This document shows, one piece after another, positions 25,893 to 33,335 of a DNA stretch of 64,000 nt. The stretch comes from Bacteroidia bacterium. Its GTDB lineage: Bacteria > Bacteroidota > Bacteroidia > B-17B0 > Aurantibacillaceae. Below the pieces are notes generated by a model. It was not told the DNA's origin. It saw only the letters and a list, made by a program, of their open reading frames with translations, and ran no database searches. Position 1 is the first letter of the stretch. Every line of letters begins with the position of its first letter. Made by a program: the position numbers and the translations under genes. The stretch lies in the NCBI GenBank assembly GCA_016787785.1, contig JAEUTO010000010.1, positions 1-64,000 of the forward strand. Reading direction: 5' to 3'.

Positions 25893-26201
25893 ATGAGTGA
25901 AGTAAACATAAAAGTTGAAATTGCCGGAAGTGTTTTTCCCTTAAAGGTAAACGCTGATGACGAAGTAAACATTAAAGAGGCCGTTAAACTAATAAATACA
26001 AAAATTGCAGAGTTTGAAAAAAACTACGCAGTTAAAGATAGAAAAGATGTGTTGACCATGGTGATGTTACAATTAGTAGCAGAACTCTACAAAAAGGCCA
26101 ACACTGCAGAGGGAGAATTAAGTCATTTAAAACAACTATTTTCAAGTGTGGAGGATATGTTAAAACAACATATGCAAGACATTAAAAATATTAACGAATA
26201 G
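25893..26201 (+). CDS. zapA: Cell division protein ZapA
   Basis: 102 residues. The N-terminal half is the ZapA globular fold (VNIKVEIAGSVFPLKVNADDE) and the C-terminal half is the helix (VMLQLVAELYKKANTAEGELSHLK) by which ZapA dimers cross-link FtsZ filaments at the Z-ring. It follows the large coiled-coil gene by 20 nt and precedes rny, with a strong terminator between. Confidence 0.9.
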   Translation: MSEVNIKVEIAGSVFPLKVNADDEVNIKEAVKLINTKIAEFEKNYAVKDRKDVLTMVMLQLVAELYKKANTAEGELSHLKQLFSSVEDMLKQHMQDIKNINE

Positions 26202-26226
26202 GTAAACTACGGTTTACAAACTTACA

Positions 26227-26269
26227 CGCACAAAATTTGAGATACGTCTTAAATTTTTGTGCGTTTTTT
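26227..26269 (+). terminator. Strong terminator after zapA
   Basis: A stem of about 16 bp (CGCACAAAATTTGAGA against TCTTAAATTTTTGTGCG, one bulge, one wobble) is capped by a TACG tetraloop of the stable UNCG class and followed by six T. It separates the coiled-coil-zapA unit from rny. Confidence 0.85.
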
Positions 26270-26303
26270 ATTTTTATGAATGTGTAATTAAAACGAAGGA
26301 AAG

Positions 26304-27854
26304 ATGGATATATTAACAATTGGATTTATAGCAGGGGCCCTGATTCTTGGAATTGTGGCAGGATTTATACTGGCGGGCAGCAAAATAAATGCCAGTGCCA
26401 AAAAAGAAAAAGAGAACTTAATTAAGGAAGCCGAAGTAAAGGCAGAATCTATAAAACAGGAAAAGATCTTACAGGCCAAAGAAAAATTCTTACAATTAAA
26501 GTCAGAGCACGATAAATCTATTCAGGAAAAGAACGCCCATATTTTGCAAACCGAAAATAAGGTAAAACAAAAAGAAGGCGAGATAAATAAAAAGATAGAA
26601 GAGCTTAACCGCAAAGATAAAGAAGCCGAAACGTTAAAGAACCAGGCGCAACAACAAATAGATCTTTACAAACACCGTTTGGATGAGGTTGAAAAAGGTC
26701 ACCGCAAACAGGTAGAGATGTTGGAGAAGATAAGCGGGCTAAAAGCCGATGACGCCAAGTTACAATTGGTAGAATCTATTAAGGCCGAAGCAAAAACACA
26801 ATCCATGTCTTATGTAAAAGATATTATGGATGAGGCAAAATTAACTGCCAATAAAGAAGCGAAGAAAATTGTACTGCAAACCATACAGCGTGTGGCTACG
26901 GAAACAGCTATAGAAAATTCCATCTCTGTTTTTCATATTGAAGGTGACGAAACAAAAGGACGCATCATTGGTCGTGAAGGCCGTAACATCCGTGCATTGG
27001 AGGCTGCTACAGGCGTTGAGATCATAGTAGATGATACACCGGATGCAATTACTTTATCGTGTTTTGATTCTATAAGAAGAGAAATTTGCCGTTTAGCACT
27101 TCACCAATTAGTAACGGATGGACGTATTCACCCGGCGCGTATTGAAGAAGTAGTTGAGAAAACGAAGAAAATGCTGGAAGAAGAAATTATCGAAACTGGT
27201 AAACGTACTTGCATCGATCTTGGTATTCACGGTTTACATCCGGAGTTAATTCGTATGGTTGGCCGTATGAAATACCGTTCATCTTACGGACAAAATTTAT
27301 TACAACATAGCCGCGAGGTTGCTAACCTTTGCGCTACCATGGCTTCTGAAATGGGCTTAAACCCTAAGGTTGCCAAGCGTGCAGGTTTATTACACGATAT
27401 TGGAAAAGTACCTGATAGCGAACCGGAATTACCACATGCTTTATTAGGTATGAAGCTGGCCGAACAGTACAAAGAAAAACCGGAAGTATGTAATGCTATT
27501 GGTGCCCATCACGATGAAATTGAAATGAATACGTTATATGCACCCATCATTCAGGTGTGTGATGCTATCAGCGGTGCCCGTCCGGGTGCTCGTCGTGAGA
27601 TCGCAGAACAATACATGAAGCGTTTAAAAGATCTTGAAGCATTAGCTTTAAGTTATGATGGTGTAGAAAAAACGTATGCAATACAAGCAGGACGTGAAGT
27701 GCGTGTAATTGTATCCAGCGATAAAGTAACAGATGGCAGAGCAGAAGAATTAGCATTTGAAATTTCGCAACGCATTCAAACAGAAATGACCTATCCGGGA
27801 CAAGTAAAAGTTACGGTTATCCGCGAAACCCGCGCAACAGGTTACGCGAAATAA
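26304..27854 (+). CDS. rny: Ribonuclease Y
   Basis: 516 residues, the usual family length. Membrane anchor at about 5-25 ([19 protein letters not shown]), coiled coil about 30-190, KH domain about 205-270 ([20 protein letters not shown]) and HD phosphohydrolase domain with His in HSREVANL and the His-Asp pair in LLHDIGKV. RNase Y starts mRNA decay by endonucleolytic cleavage at the inner face of the membrane. It has its own upstream terminator and a repeat-containing terminator behind, so it is transcribed alone. Confidence 0.95.
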   Translation: MDILTIGFIAGALILGIVAGFILAGSKINASAKKEKENLIKEAEVKAESIKQEKILQAKEKFLQLKSEHDKSIQEKNAHILQTENKVKQKEGEINKKIEELNRKDKEAETLKNQAQQQIDLYKHRLDEVEKGHRKQVEMLEKISGLKADDAKLQLVESIKAEAKTQSMSYVKDIMDEAKLTANKEAKKIVLQTIQRVATETAIENSISVFHIEGDETKGRIIGREGRNIRALEAATGVEIIVDDTPDAITLSCFDSIRREICRLALHQLVTDGRIHPARIEEVVEKTKKMLEEEIIETGKRTCIDLGIHGLHPELIRMVGRMKYRSSYGQNLLQHSREVANLCATMASEMGLNPKVAKRAGLLHDIGKVPDSEPELPHALLGMKLAEQYKEKPEVCNAIGAHHDEIEMNTLYAPIIQVCDAISGARPGARREIAEQYMKRLKDLEALALSYDGVEKTYAIQAGREVRVIVSSDKVTDGRAEELAFEISQRIQTEMTYPGQVKVTVIRETRATGYAK

Positions 27855-27859
27855 ATCCC

Positions 27860-27937
27860 GTCATTCCGGGCTTGACCCGGAATCTCAGTACTCAAGCGTT
27901 GTTAAGTGCTGAGATTCTGAATCAAGTTCAGAATGAC
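27860..27937. repeat. 78-nt imperfect palindromic repeat element
   Basis: A left arm of 33 nt (GTCATTCCGGGCTTGACC...) pairs with a right arm ending ...CAAGTTCAGAATGAC. Where the arms differ, most changes are transitions that keep each arm itself palindromic (CCGGG/CCCGG and CTGAA/TTCAG around TTGA). Elements with a GTCATTC... outline are widespread intergenic repeats in bacteria. It sits 6 nt after the rny stop. Confidence 0.6.
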
Positions 27938-27959
27938 CTGCAATCTTAAAAACATATTC

Positions 27960-27988
27960 AAAACCCACATTTATTAATGTGGGTTTTC
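27960..27988 (+). terminator. Terminator downstream of rny, first copy of a direct repeat
   Basis: AAAACCCACAT and ATGTGGGTTTT pair around TTATTA and are followed by T-rich sequence. The hairpin plus the 13 nt after it (to 28001) recur almost unchanged at 29191-29233. Confidence 0.85.
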
Positions 27989-28087
27989 TTTTATATTTGA
28001 TTTGACCGTTTTTACCATAAATACAACCAAAGGTTGTCAAAAAGCAACTATAAGTAGCATAATTACAACAGTAAGTAGCTGGTTTTA

Positions 28088-28120
28088 TTTGCATTAAAGC
28101 AGCAGGTAGAAATAACTTTG
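28088..28120 (+). promoter_or_regulatory. Promoter of the XRE-pentapeptide gene
   Basis: TTTG (28088-28091), 21-nt spacer, TAACTTTG (28113-28120): a full match to the Bacteroidota consensus. Transcription would begin near 28127, 20 nt before the ATG. Confidence 0.7.
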
Positions 28121-28146
28121 TAGCATAAAATTTTTAAAATAGTAAG

Positions 28147-29046
28147 ATGCTAAATTCAAAATCAATCGGCAATAAAATTGCCACAGCCAGAAAGAAAACT
28201 AATCTTTCACAAGCAGAGCTTGCCCAGCAAGTATCTATAAGTTCTCAAGCGGTCGGTAAATGGGAGCGTGGCGAGTCCGTGCCCGACATCATGACATTAA
28301 ACCGGCTTGCAGAAATTTTTGGAGTTGACCTTAACTATTTCTCTGAGAGTTTTAAGGTCAACGAAATGAACACCAACAGTAATTTTGACAAACAAAGTAT
28401 AGAAAATCCAGACACTTTATCAAAAAAGAAATTTGATTGGAACTGGGATATGTCAAAAGGCAACTGGGCAGATGCTGACTTCTCCGGTCTTAAGAATTTG
28501 AAAGAAAAGTTCAGTTCTTCAAATATGAAGAACTGCAAGTTTATGAACTCAGACCTATCGGGACTTGTACTTGGAAATAATAATATTGAGGTCTGTGATT
28601 TTTCATCTTCCGATCTGCGAGACAGTAAAATTCAATCCTCGAATTTATTAAATAATCAATTTAATAAGTGTTCTTTTATTGACGCTGAATTTTTGAAAAA
28701 TAATATTGAAAAATGTGATTTCTCTAACGCCAACCTTTCAGGCGCAGAGTTTTCAGGAGTAAATTTCGAGAATAATATCATAAAAGAAGTTACATGGAAA
28801 TTTACATCCTTTAAAAGAACAAATTTAAGTAACGTTGTTTTTGAAGGACTCCTGGAAGATTGTCATTTTGAACATTGTTCATTCTATAACGTTAAATTTG
28901 AAGGTGCAACAATTTTAAATACTTTTTTTAAGTACAACGAAAAATTTAAACGGGTTCAGTTTATCGATTGCAAAGTGGATAAGATCACCTACGCCTTTTT
29001 AAAGAATAACCAGGCAAATTTAACCGGAATTACAGTATTAGAGTGA
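28147..29046 (+). CDS. XRE-family HTH regulator fused to pentapeptide repeats
   Basis: 299 residues. An HTH of the Cro/C1 (XRE) class covers about 8-62 (NLSQAELAQQVSISSQAVGKWERGE). From about 105 to 285 the protein is made of pentapeptide-like repeats (SSDLRDSKIQSSNLLNNQF, CDFSNANLSGAEF), which should fold as a right-handed beta-helix. So a DNA-binding head is joined to a rigid helical arm; such an arm can mimic DNA or form a dimer platform. No ligand domain is present. The gene has a clear promoter and lies between two copies of a repeated terminator. Function unknown; a repressor with an unusual oligomer domain is my guess. Confidence 0.8.
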   Translation: MLNSKSIGNKIATARKKTNLSQAELAQQVSISSQAVGKWERGESVPDIMTLNRLAEIFGVDLNYFSESFKVNEMNTNSNFDKQSIENPDTLSKKKFDWNWDMSKGNWADADFSGLKNLKEKFSSSNMKNCKFMNSDLSGLVLGNNNIEVCDFSSSDLRDSKIQSSNLLNNQFNKCSFIDAEFLKNNIEKCDFSNANLSGAEFSGVNFENNIIKEVTWKFTSFKRTNLSNVVFEGLLEDCHFEHCSFYNVKFEGATILNTFFKYNEKFKRVQFIDCKVDKITYAFLKNNQANLTGITVLE

Positions 29047-29054
29047 TATAGTTT

Positions 29055-29145
29055 TGGTGCCCGAGCCAAGTCGGAATTTAGGCAAACAGTATCCTCCTTT
29101 GGAGGTCTTGCCAAGCAAAATGGAGTTCGGAGAGTGGGGAGGAGG
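29055..29145. repeat. Probable dispersed intergenic repeat
   Basis: A GC-richer stretch with the palindrome CCTCCTTTGGAGG inside. Its reverse strand reads as a short open frame that looks like the spurious proteins often annotated from a common Bacteroidota repeat. I recognise the style, not a named family. Confidence 0.3.
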
Positions 29146-29152
29146 GCCGAAT

Positions 29153-29179
29153 CGGTCATTTCGACAAGCTCAATGACCG
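29153..29179. repeat. Palindromic element with GGTCATT/AATGACC arms
   Basis: CGGTCATT and AATGACCG are exact complements around an 11-nt loop (TCGACAAGCTC). The same arm core (GTCATT) opens the element at 27860. Confidence 0.5.
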
Positions 29180-29190
29180 CATAATATTTT

Positions 29191-29219
29191 AAAACCCACA
29201 TTTATTAATGTGGGTTTTT
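29191..29219 (+). terminator. Terminator, second copy of the direct repeat
   Basis: The same hairpin as at 27960-27988, again followed by T-rich sequence and TTTTATATTTGAT. It ends the XRE-pentapeptide transcript. Confidence 0.85.
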
Positions 29220-29338
29220 GTTTTATATTTGATAGACGAGGAAAACAACTGGAGACATTACATTATTTATAAAGGGATCTGCGAAGGTTAACTAAGAACC
29301 AACTACAAAGTGTAGAACGTTATTGTAAAACAAATAAG

Positions 29339-29974
29339 ATGAAAATAACAGTATTATTATATATTTTGACTTTATTTCAAGTGTCAGACACTCCTGATCA
29401 TATCGGAACTCGAAGCATCAACACCGATTATTTCTGGAACAATGATCGTAACTTAAGACTGCTAAAATCTAAAACAAATATTCTTATCGATAGTATTAAA
29501 AGAGGTTATTACGGAGACAAAGAATACTTGACTTTTAAAGACAAAAAACTCAGCGGTATAAAATATTTAAAGAATGGCAAGATCAATTTTGTGTCAACAA
29601 TTGTTGATGGAAAGGGATATTTGGTTAATAATGACGACACAATTTATATCGATGACGGAAAATTAAACGGAAAATCCTTTTTCCATTCTTTTTACCTTGC
29701 TAAACAAAGGCCCTTACAAACTAAAGGCGAACTATCCAAGGCTGGAGAAAAGTATATAATGAATTTTAAAGACAATTTTTTAAAAAGCATGTTAGTTTAT
29801 AGAGAGGGTATATTAATTTACGAAGCATACTATAGCAAATATGACTTCATAAAAGAAAATAGAGACCTTGTCAAATCCGAATTTAAATTTCAAGATAGTA
29901 TTTTAAAGGTCTTTAATGCTGACGGCTCTATCAGACGTTCTACTAAATATAAAAACGGCAAAATAATTAAATAG
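29339..29974 (+). CDS. Hypothetical exported protein
   Basis: 211 residues. The first 16 residues are hydrophobic (ITVLLYILTLFQVS) and may be a signal peptide. The body is beta-rich with repeats that resemble MORN-like toxin or surface units (KEYLTFKDKKLSGIKYLKNGKI, then RSTKYKNGKIIK at the end). Short Y-x-NG-K motifs recur at least three times. No catalytic motif is evident. It stands alone between the repeat block and the phzF-like gene, with only 27 nt before the latter. I do not recognise the family. Confidence 0.6.
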   Translation: MKITVLLYILTLFQVSDTPDHIGTRSINTDYFWNNDRNLRLLKSKTNILIDSIKRGYYGDKEYLTFKDKKLSGIKYLKNGKINFVSTIVDGKGYLVNNDDTIYIDDGKLNGKSFFHSFYLAKQRPLQTKGELSKAGEKYIMNFKDNFLKSMLVYREGILIYEAYYSKYDFIKENRDLVKSEFKFQDSILKVFNADGSIRRSTKYKNGKIIK

Positions 29975-30001
29975 TTAAAACTTTTTTTAATTTTATTTTT
30001 C

Positions 30002-30790
30002 ATGAAACAAAAAATATACCAGGTAGATGCATTTACTGCTGAGGTTTTTGGCGGTAACCCCGCGGCTGTTTGTCCGCTTGATAAATGGTTAGGCGATGAG
30101 CTCTTGCAAAAAATTGCCATGGAAAATAATTTGGCTGAAACAGCCTTTTATGTAAAGAAGGATAATGTGTACGAGATCCGTTGGTTTACACCAACCGTTG
30201 AGGTAGACCTTTGCGGGCATGCCACGCTGGCTGCGGCCTTTGTATTATTTAATAACGAAGGCCATGTAGGAAATGAAATTAATTTTTTCTCGCACCGCAG
30301 TGGTAAATTAAATGTGTGTAAAAAAGGCGAGTACTTAACTTTAAATTTTCCAACCGATGTTTTTGAAAAAGCAGAATTATCGGATATATTAACTGCCGGC
30401 TTTAATATAAAACCAAAAGAAGCTTACAAAGGCAAAACAGATTATATGTTTGTTTTTGAGAATGAAAAAGAAATAAAAGAGCTTGTTCCCAATTTTGAAA
30501 AGATAAACAAGATAGATGTGCGTGGTGTCATTGTAACTGCAAAAGGTAATAACGTTGATTTCGTTTCCCGCTTCTTCGCGCCGCAGTCAGGCATTAACGA
30601 AGATCCTGTAACGGGTTCCGCGCATACAACGTTGACGCCTTATTGGTCAAAACAATTAAATATAACAGAGCTAAGCGCCATTCAGCTTTCGGAGCGTAAA
30701 GGTTATTTAAATTGTAAATATTTAGGCGATAGGGTAGAGATCAGCGGTCTGGCAAAATTGTATTTAATTGGCGAAATATTTGTAAATTAA
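30002..30790 (+). CDS. PhzF-family isomerase
   Basis: 262 residues. The PhzF fold is clear: QVDAFTAEVFGGNPAAV at the start, catalytic Glu46 in NNLAETAF, the EVDLCGHATLAAAF loop, and EDPVTGSAHTTL in the second domain. Members isomerise or epimerise small metabolites; the named one, PhzF, acts in phenazine synthesis, but most bacterial members have unknown substrates and no other phenazine gene is here. Cytosolic. It is the first of a short run of genes with small gaps (24 nt to the next). Confidence 0.9.
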   Translation: MKQKIYQVDAFTAEVFGGNPAAVCPLDKWLGDELLQKIAMENNLAETAFYVKKDNVYEIRWFTPTVEVDLCGHATLAAAFVLFNNEGHVGNEINFFSHRSGKLNVCKKGEYLTLNFPTDVFEKAELSDILTAGFNIKPKEAYKGKTDYMFVFENEKEIKELVPNFEKINKIDVRGVIVTAKGNNVDFVSRFFAPQSGINEDPVTGSAHTTLTPYWSKQLNITELSAIQLSERKGYLNCKYLGDRVEISGLAKLYLIGEIFVN

Positions 30791-30814
30791 TGTAATTATT
30801 TTAAAAAGAATAAC

Positions 30815-31396
30815 ATGAGTTTTTTCAAGAAATTATTTTCGGGCGAGAAAAAAGAGAACGAAAAAGTTAAAGAGCAGGAAACTGCTTTTGCAGGTGTTTA
30901 TACCGACGAGCATTTTAATAAACGTTACACCGAAGAGAATATAAAAGAAAACCCAATAATTTTAGATGGCTGTTTAAAAATGGTAGAGAGTTACTATTTA
31001 GAATATAAATTCGATAAAAAAATAGAGAAGCCCCTGAACCACCCCGCTAACCTGGATCAGGTAGTGAATGAGGGCATAGGCTTTCATCTCTATTGCAAAC
31101 AATTTCAACTCGAAGACAGTCAGGTGATCATGTTCTTATCGTATGCCTTCAGTGATTTTTTAATAAATACTTATGGCTTTAAATATTATAAAGACAGCAC
31201 ACCCGAATTTCCATTCCGTGCAATAACCTTAAAATATAATAGGAACGGAACCGTTCTGTCATTATATCCATTTGAGTACGCTTTAAAAGTATTAAATAAA
31301 GAATCAACCTTCGAAAGTTTGTACAGCAGGATAGACCAACAGTTAGAAACCTTGCCAAGTGCAGATGAAATTATTAAAGGCTTTACAAAAGAATGA
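30815..31396 (+). CDS. Conserved hypothetical protein
   Basis: 193 residues, no signal peptide; the first 20 residues are strongly basic and acidic (FFKKLFSGEKKENEKVKEQE). The rest is a mixed alpha/beta domain with an aromatic-rich centre (ESYYLEYKF, VIMFLSYAFSDFLINTYGFKYY). The stop TGA overlaps the ATG of the next gene (ATGA at 31393-31396), so translation is coupled to the two-helix membrane protein that follows. I cannot name the family; the pair probably works together. Confidence 0.6.
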   Translation: MSFFKKLFSGEKKENEKVKEQETAFAGVYTDEHFNKRYTEENIKENPIILDGCLKMVESYYLEYKFDKKIEKPLNHPANLDQVVNEGIGFHLYCKQFQLEDSQVIMFLSYAFSDFLINTYGFKYYKDSTPEFPFRAITLKYNRNGTVLSLYPFEYALKVLNKESTFESLYSRIDQQLETLPSADEIIKGFTKE

Positions 31397-32085
31397 CGTC
31401 CTACAAAAATTTAAATATTGATAAGATCACCGAAGCAATTCATATTCTTTCGTTAAGGATCAACGATCGCTTTCCGGAAGCCGGTCTGTTGAAAGTATGC
31501 AACGAATTAAAAGCTTTATCTATTGCCAGCAAAGCAAACATTGAACGCATTAATAAACCCTATATTTTTTTTAGAATTGCTTTTTACCTTTTGGTGTTGG
31601 TAGCAGCTGCAGCGGTATATTATACGTTTTTTCATATCAAACCCGATCCTTCCTTAAGTAGTTTTGCAAACCTCATAACGGTTAGCGAAGCTTTTATCAG
31701 TGAAACCGCCACCATAGGCGCCTGCTTTTATTTTTTATATAAGCTCGAAGATATTATCAAACAAAAACATGTTTTAAATGCGCTTCACGAATTACGCACA
31801 ATTGCACACGTAATAGATATGCACCAGTTGACAAAAGACCCCACTTATATTTTAACAGACAAAACAAAACACTCGCCCACAAGAGATCTTACAAAAAATG
31901 ATCTGAGTCGTTATTTGGATTACTGCTGCGAGATGTTGTCGTTAACCTCAAAAGTAGCGGCCAATTATGCCAATAATAATAAAGATGAAGTAGTTTTAAA
32001 TACCATTAATGATATTGAGATCCTTACAACTAATCTCTCAAGCAAGATCTGGCAAAAGATAGAACTGAATAAACTTCTAAAATAA
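31393..32085 (+). CDS. Conserved membrane protein of unknown function
   Basis: 230 residues with two membrane segments (about 58-78, IAFYLLVLVAAAAVYYTFF; and about 98-116, ISETATIGACFYFLYKL). The C-terminal half is soluble and helical, with LRTIAHVIDMHQLTKDP and RYLDYCCEMLSL. I recall a similar conserved family across several phyla, without an assigned function. It overlaps the previous gene by 4 nt. A repeat element (32100-32223) follows it. Confidence 0.65.
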   Translation: MTSYKNLNIDKITEAIHILSLRINDRFPEAGLLKVCNELKALSIASKANIERINKPYIFFRIAFYLLVLVAAAAVYYTFFHIKPDPSLSSFANLITVSEAFISETATIGACFYFLYKLEDIIKQKHVLNALHELRTIAHVIDMHQLTKDPTYILTDKTKHSPTRDLTKNDLSRYLDYCCEMLSLTSKVAANYANNNKDEVVLNTINDIEILTTNLSSKIWQKIELNKLLK

Positions 32086-32099
32086 ATGATGTATAATTT

Positions 32100-32223
32100 T
32101 TAACACATAGACATATAGAAGAAAGTAAAATAAAAGTTCACATAGTTTCTTCGCGTCGCGAAGAAAAACCTATGTTTTTGAGCTCCGCCTTTTTTCTTAA
32201 ATCTCTATGTGCCTATGTGTTAA
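32100..32223. repeat. Intergenic palindromic element, copy A
   Basis: 124 nt with terminal inverted repeats (TTAACACATAGACATATAG at the left, CTATGTGCCTATGTGTTAA at the right). The core holds TTCTTCGCGTCGCGAAGAA, itself a palindrome, and AACCTATGTTTTTGAGCTCCGCC. A second copy (B) lies at 32741-32870. Confidence 0.8.
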
Positions 32224-32239
32224 TTTTTTTTTATTTAAT

Positions 32240-32719
32240 ATGGAACCACGAATAGAAATACTCACCGAAAAAAAACTTATTGGTAAACAGGTTAAGATGT
32301 CTATTGCCAACAATCGTGTTGCAAGCCTTTGGCAGGGCTTTATGCCGCGCCGGCATGAAATTAAAAATAAAATAAATTCAGATCTTATCTCTATGAGTGT
32401 TTATGGTCCCGCATTTGATTTTAAACACTTTGATGTTACCGCTGAATTTGAAAAATGGGCGGCAGTTGAGGTAAGTGACCTTGATGCTGTTCCTTCTGAA
32501 ATGGAAACATTTGTTTTACTTGGCGGCCTGTATGCTGTTTTCTTTTATAAGGGTTTAAATACGGACCCAACAATTTTTCAATACATTTATGGTACCTGGT
32601 TACCGGCTTCAAATTATAGTTTAGATAACCGACCGCATTTTGAAATCCTGGGCGAGAAGTATAAAAATAACGATCCAAATTCTGAAGAAGAGATCTGGAT
32701 ACCGATTAAGGCAAAATAA
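32240..32719 (+). CDS. GyrI/effector-binding-domain protein
   Basis: 159 residues from the ATG at 32240; the frame is open 33 nt further but that would begin inside repeat copy A. The sequence is one GyrI-like (bacterial effector-binding) domain of alternating strands and helices, with SMSVYGPAFDFKHFDVTAEFEKW early and HFEILGEKYKNNDPNSEEEIWIPI at the end. Such stand-alone domains bind small hydrophobic molecules or DNA gyrase. No DNA-binding part is attached. It is enclosed by two copies of the same repeat. Confidence 0.85.
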   Translation: MEPRIEILTEKKLIGKQVKMSIANNRVASLWQGFMPRRHEIKNKINSDLISMSVYGPAFDFKHFDVTAEFEKWAAVEVSDLDAVPSEMETFVLLGGLYAVFFYKGLNTDPTIFQYIYGTWLPASNYSLDNRPHFEILGEKYKNNDPNSEEEIWIPIKAK

Positions 32720-32740
32720 TCACAAAAGTGCTATATGTTT

Positions 32741-32870
32741 TTAACCACATAGACACATAGATTAAGTTAAAACATAGGGTCACAGAGTTTTCTTGGCGTC
32801 GCGAAGAAAAACCTATGTTTTTGCGCTCCGCCTTTTTTTTTGTAAAATCTCTATGTGCCTATGTGGTTAA
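32741..32870. repeat. Intergenic palindromic element, copy B
   Basis: 130 nt, terminal inverted repeats TTAACCACATAGACACATAG and CTATGTGCCTATGTGGTTAA. The core (GTCGCGAAGAAAAACCTATG and GCTCCGCC) matches copy A. Relative to copy A each end has one extra base, and the two changes are complementary (C at the left end, G at the right), so the hairpin is preserved. Confidence 0.8.
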
Positions 32871-32900
32871 TTTTTTATATTTTTATCTGATACTTTGGTC

Positions 32901-33335
32901 TTGTCAAATGGTTTTACATACACAAAAAATACCCTCATCAAAGCCTCTGTTAATAAGGTCTGGGCGGTATTGACGGATCCTGTTTGTATTCCGAAATATT
33001 ATTTTGGAATGGAATGGAAAACAAATTGGCAAAAGGGGAGTTCGATAATTTTTAGCGGTGATTACGATCATCAAAAATTTGAAGACAAAGGAACTATTTT
33101 AGATATTGAAAAAGAAAAATTTATCTTATTTAATTATTTCAATCCTGAGTGGAAAAAAGAGGATGTCCCGGAAAATTATACTACCATGCGTTTTGAACTG
33201 GAGCCTAAAGATAACGAGACAATTTTTACCGTTTTTGAATATGGTTTTGAAAGCGAAGATAAGTTTAACACAGTTGTGACAAAATGGGATTCTCTTTTGT
33301 ACACGGTAAAACAAGAAGCTGAAGTTTATAAATGA
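32901..33335 (+). CDS. SRPBCC/START-like (AHSA1-type) protein
   Basis: 144 residues from a TTG at 32901 (another TTG at 32895 is possible; no ATG is near). The sequence is a single helix-grip fold: KASVNKVWAVLTDP, then YYFGMEWKTNWQKG and the closing helix TVVTKWDSLLYTVKQEAE. Such domains bind hydrophobic ligands or act as activators of other proteins. Repeat copy B ends 30 nt before the start. The stop overlaps the next ATG (ATGA at 33332-33335), so it is coupled to the DUF2233 gene. Confidence 0.75.
   Translation: MSNGFTYTKNTLIKASVNKVWAVLTDPVCIPKYYFGMEWKTNWQKGSSIIFSGDYDHQKFEDKGTILDIEKEKFILFNYFNPEWKKEDVPENYTTMRFELEPKDNETIFTVFEYGFESEDKFNTVVTKWDSLLYTVKQEAEVYK

Noticed and set aside
26202-26303. 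6S RNA behind zapA, as in Proteobacteria
   Set aside because: The gap is only about 100 nt and is mostly used by a terminator hairpin; no long bulged stem is visible.
28989-29201. Minus-strand frame of 70 codons after the XRE-pentapeptide gene
   Set aside because: It runs through intergenic repeats and two hairpins; it is better explained as a repeat-derived frame.
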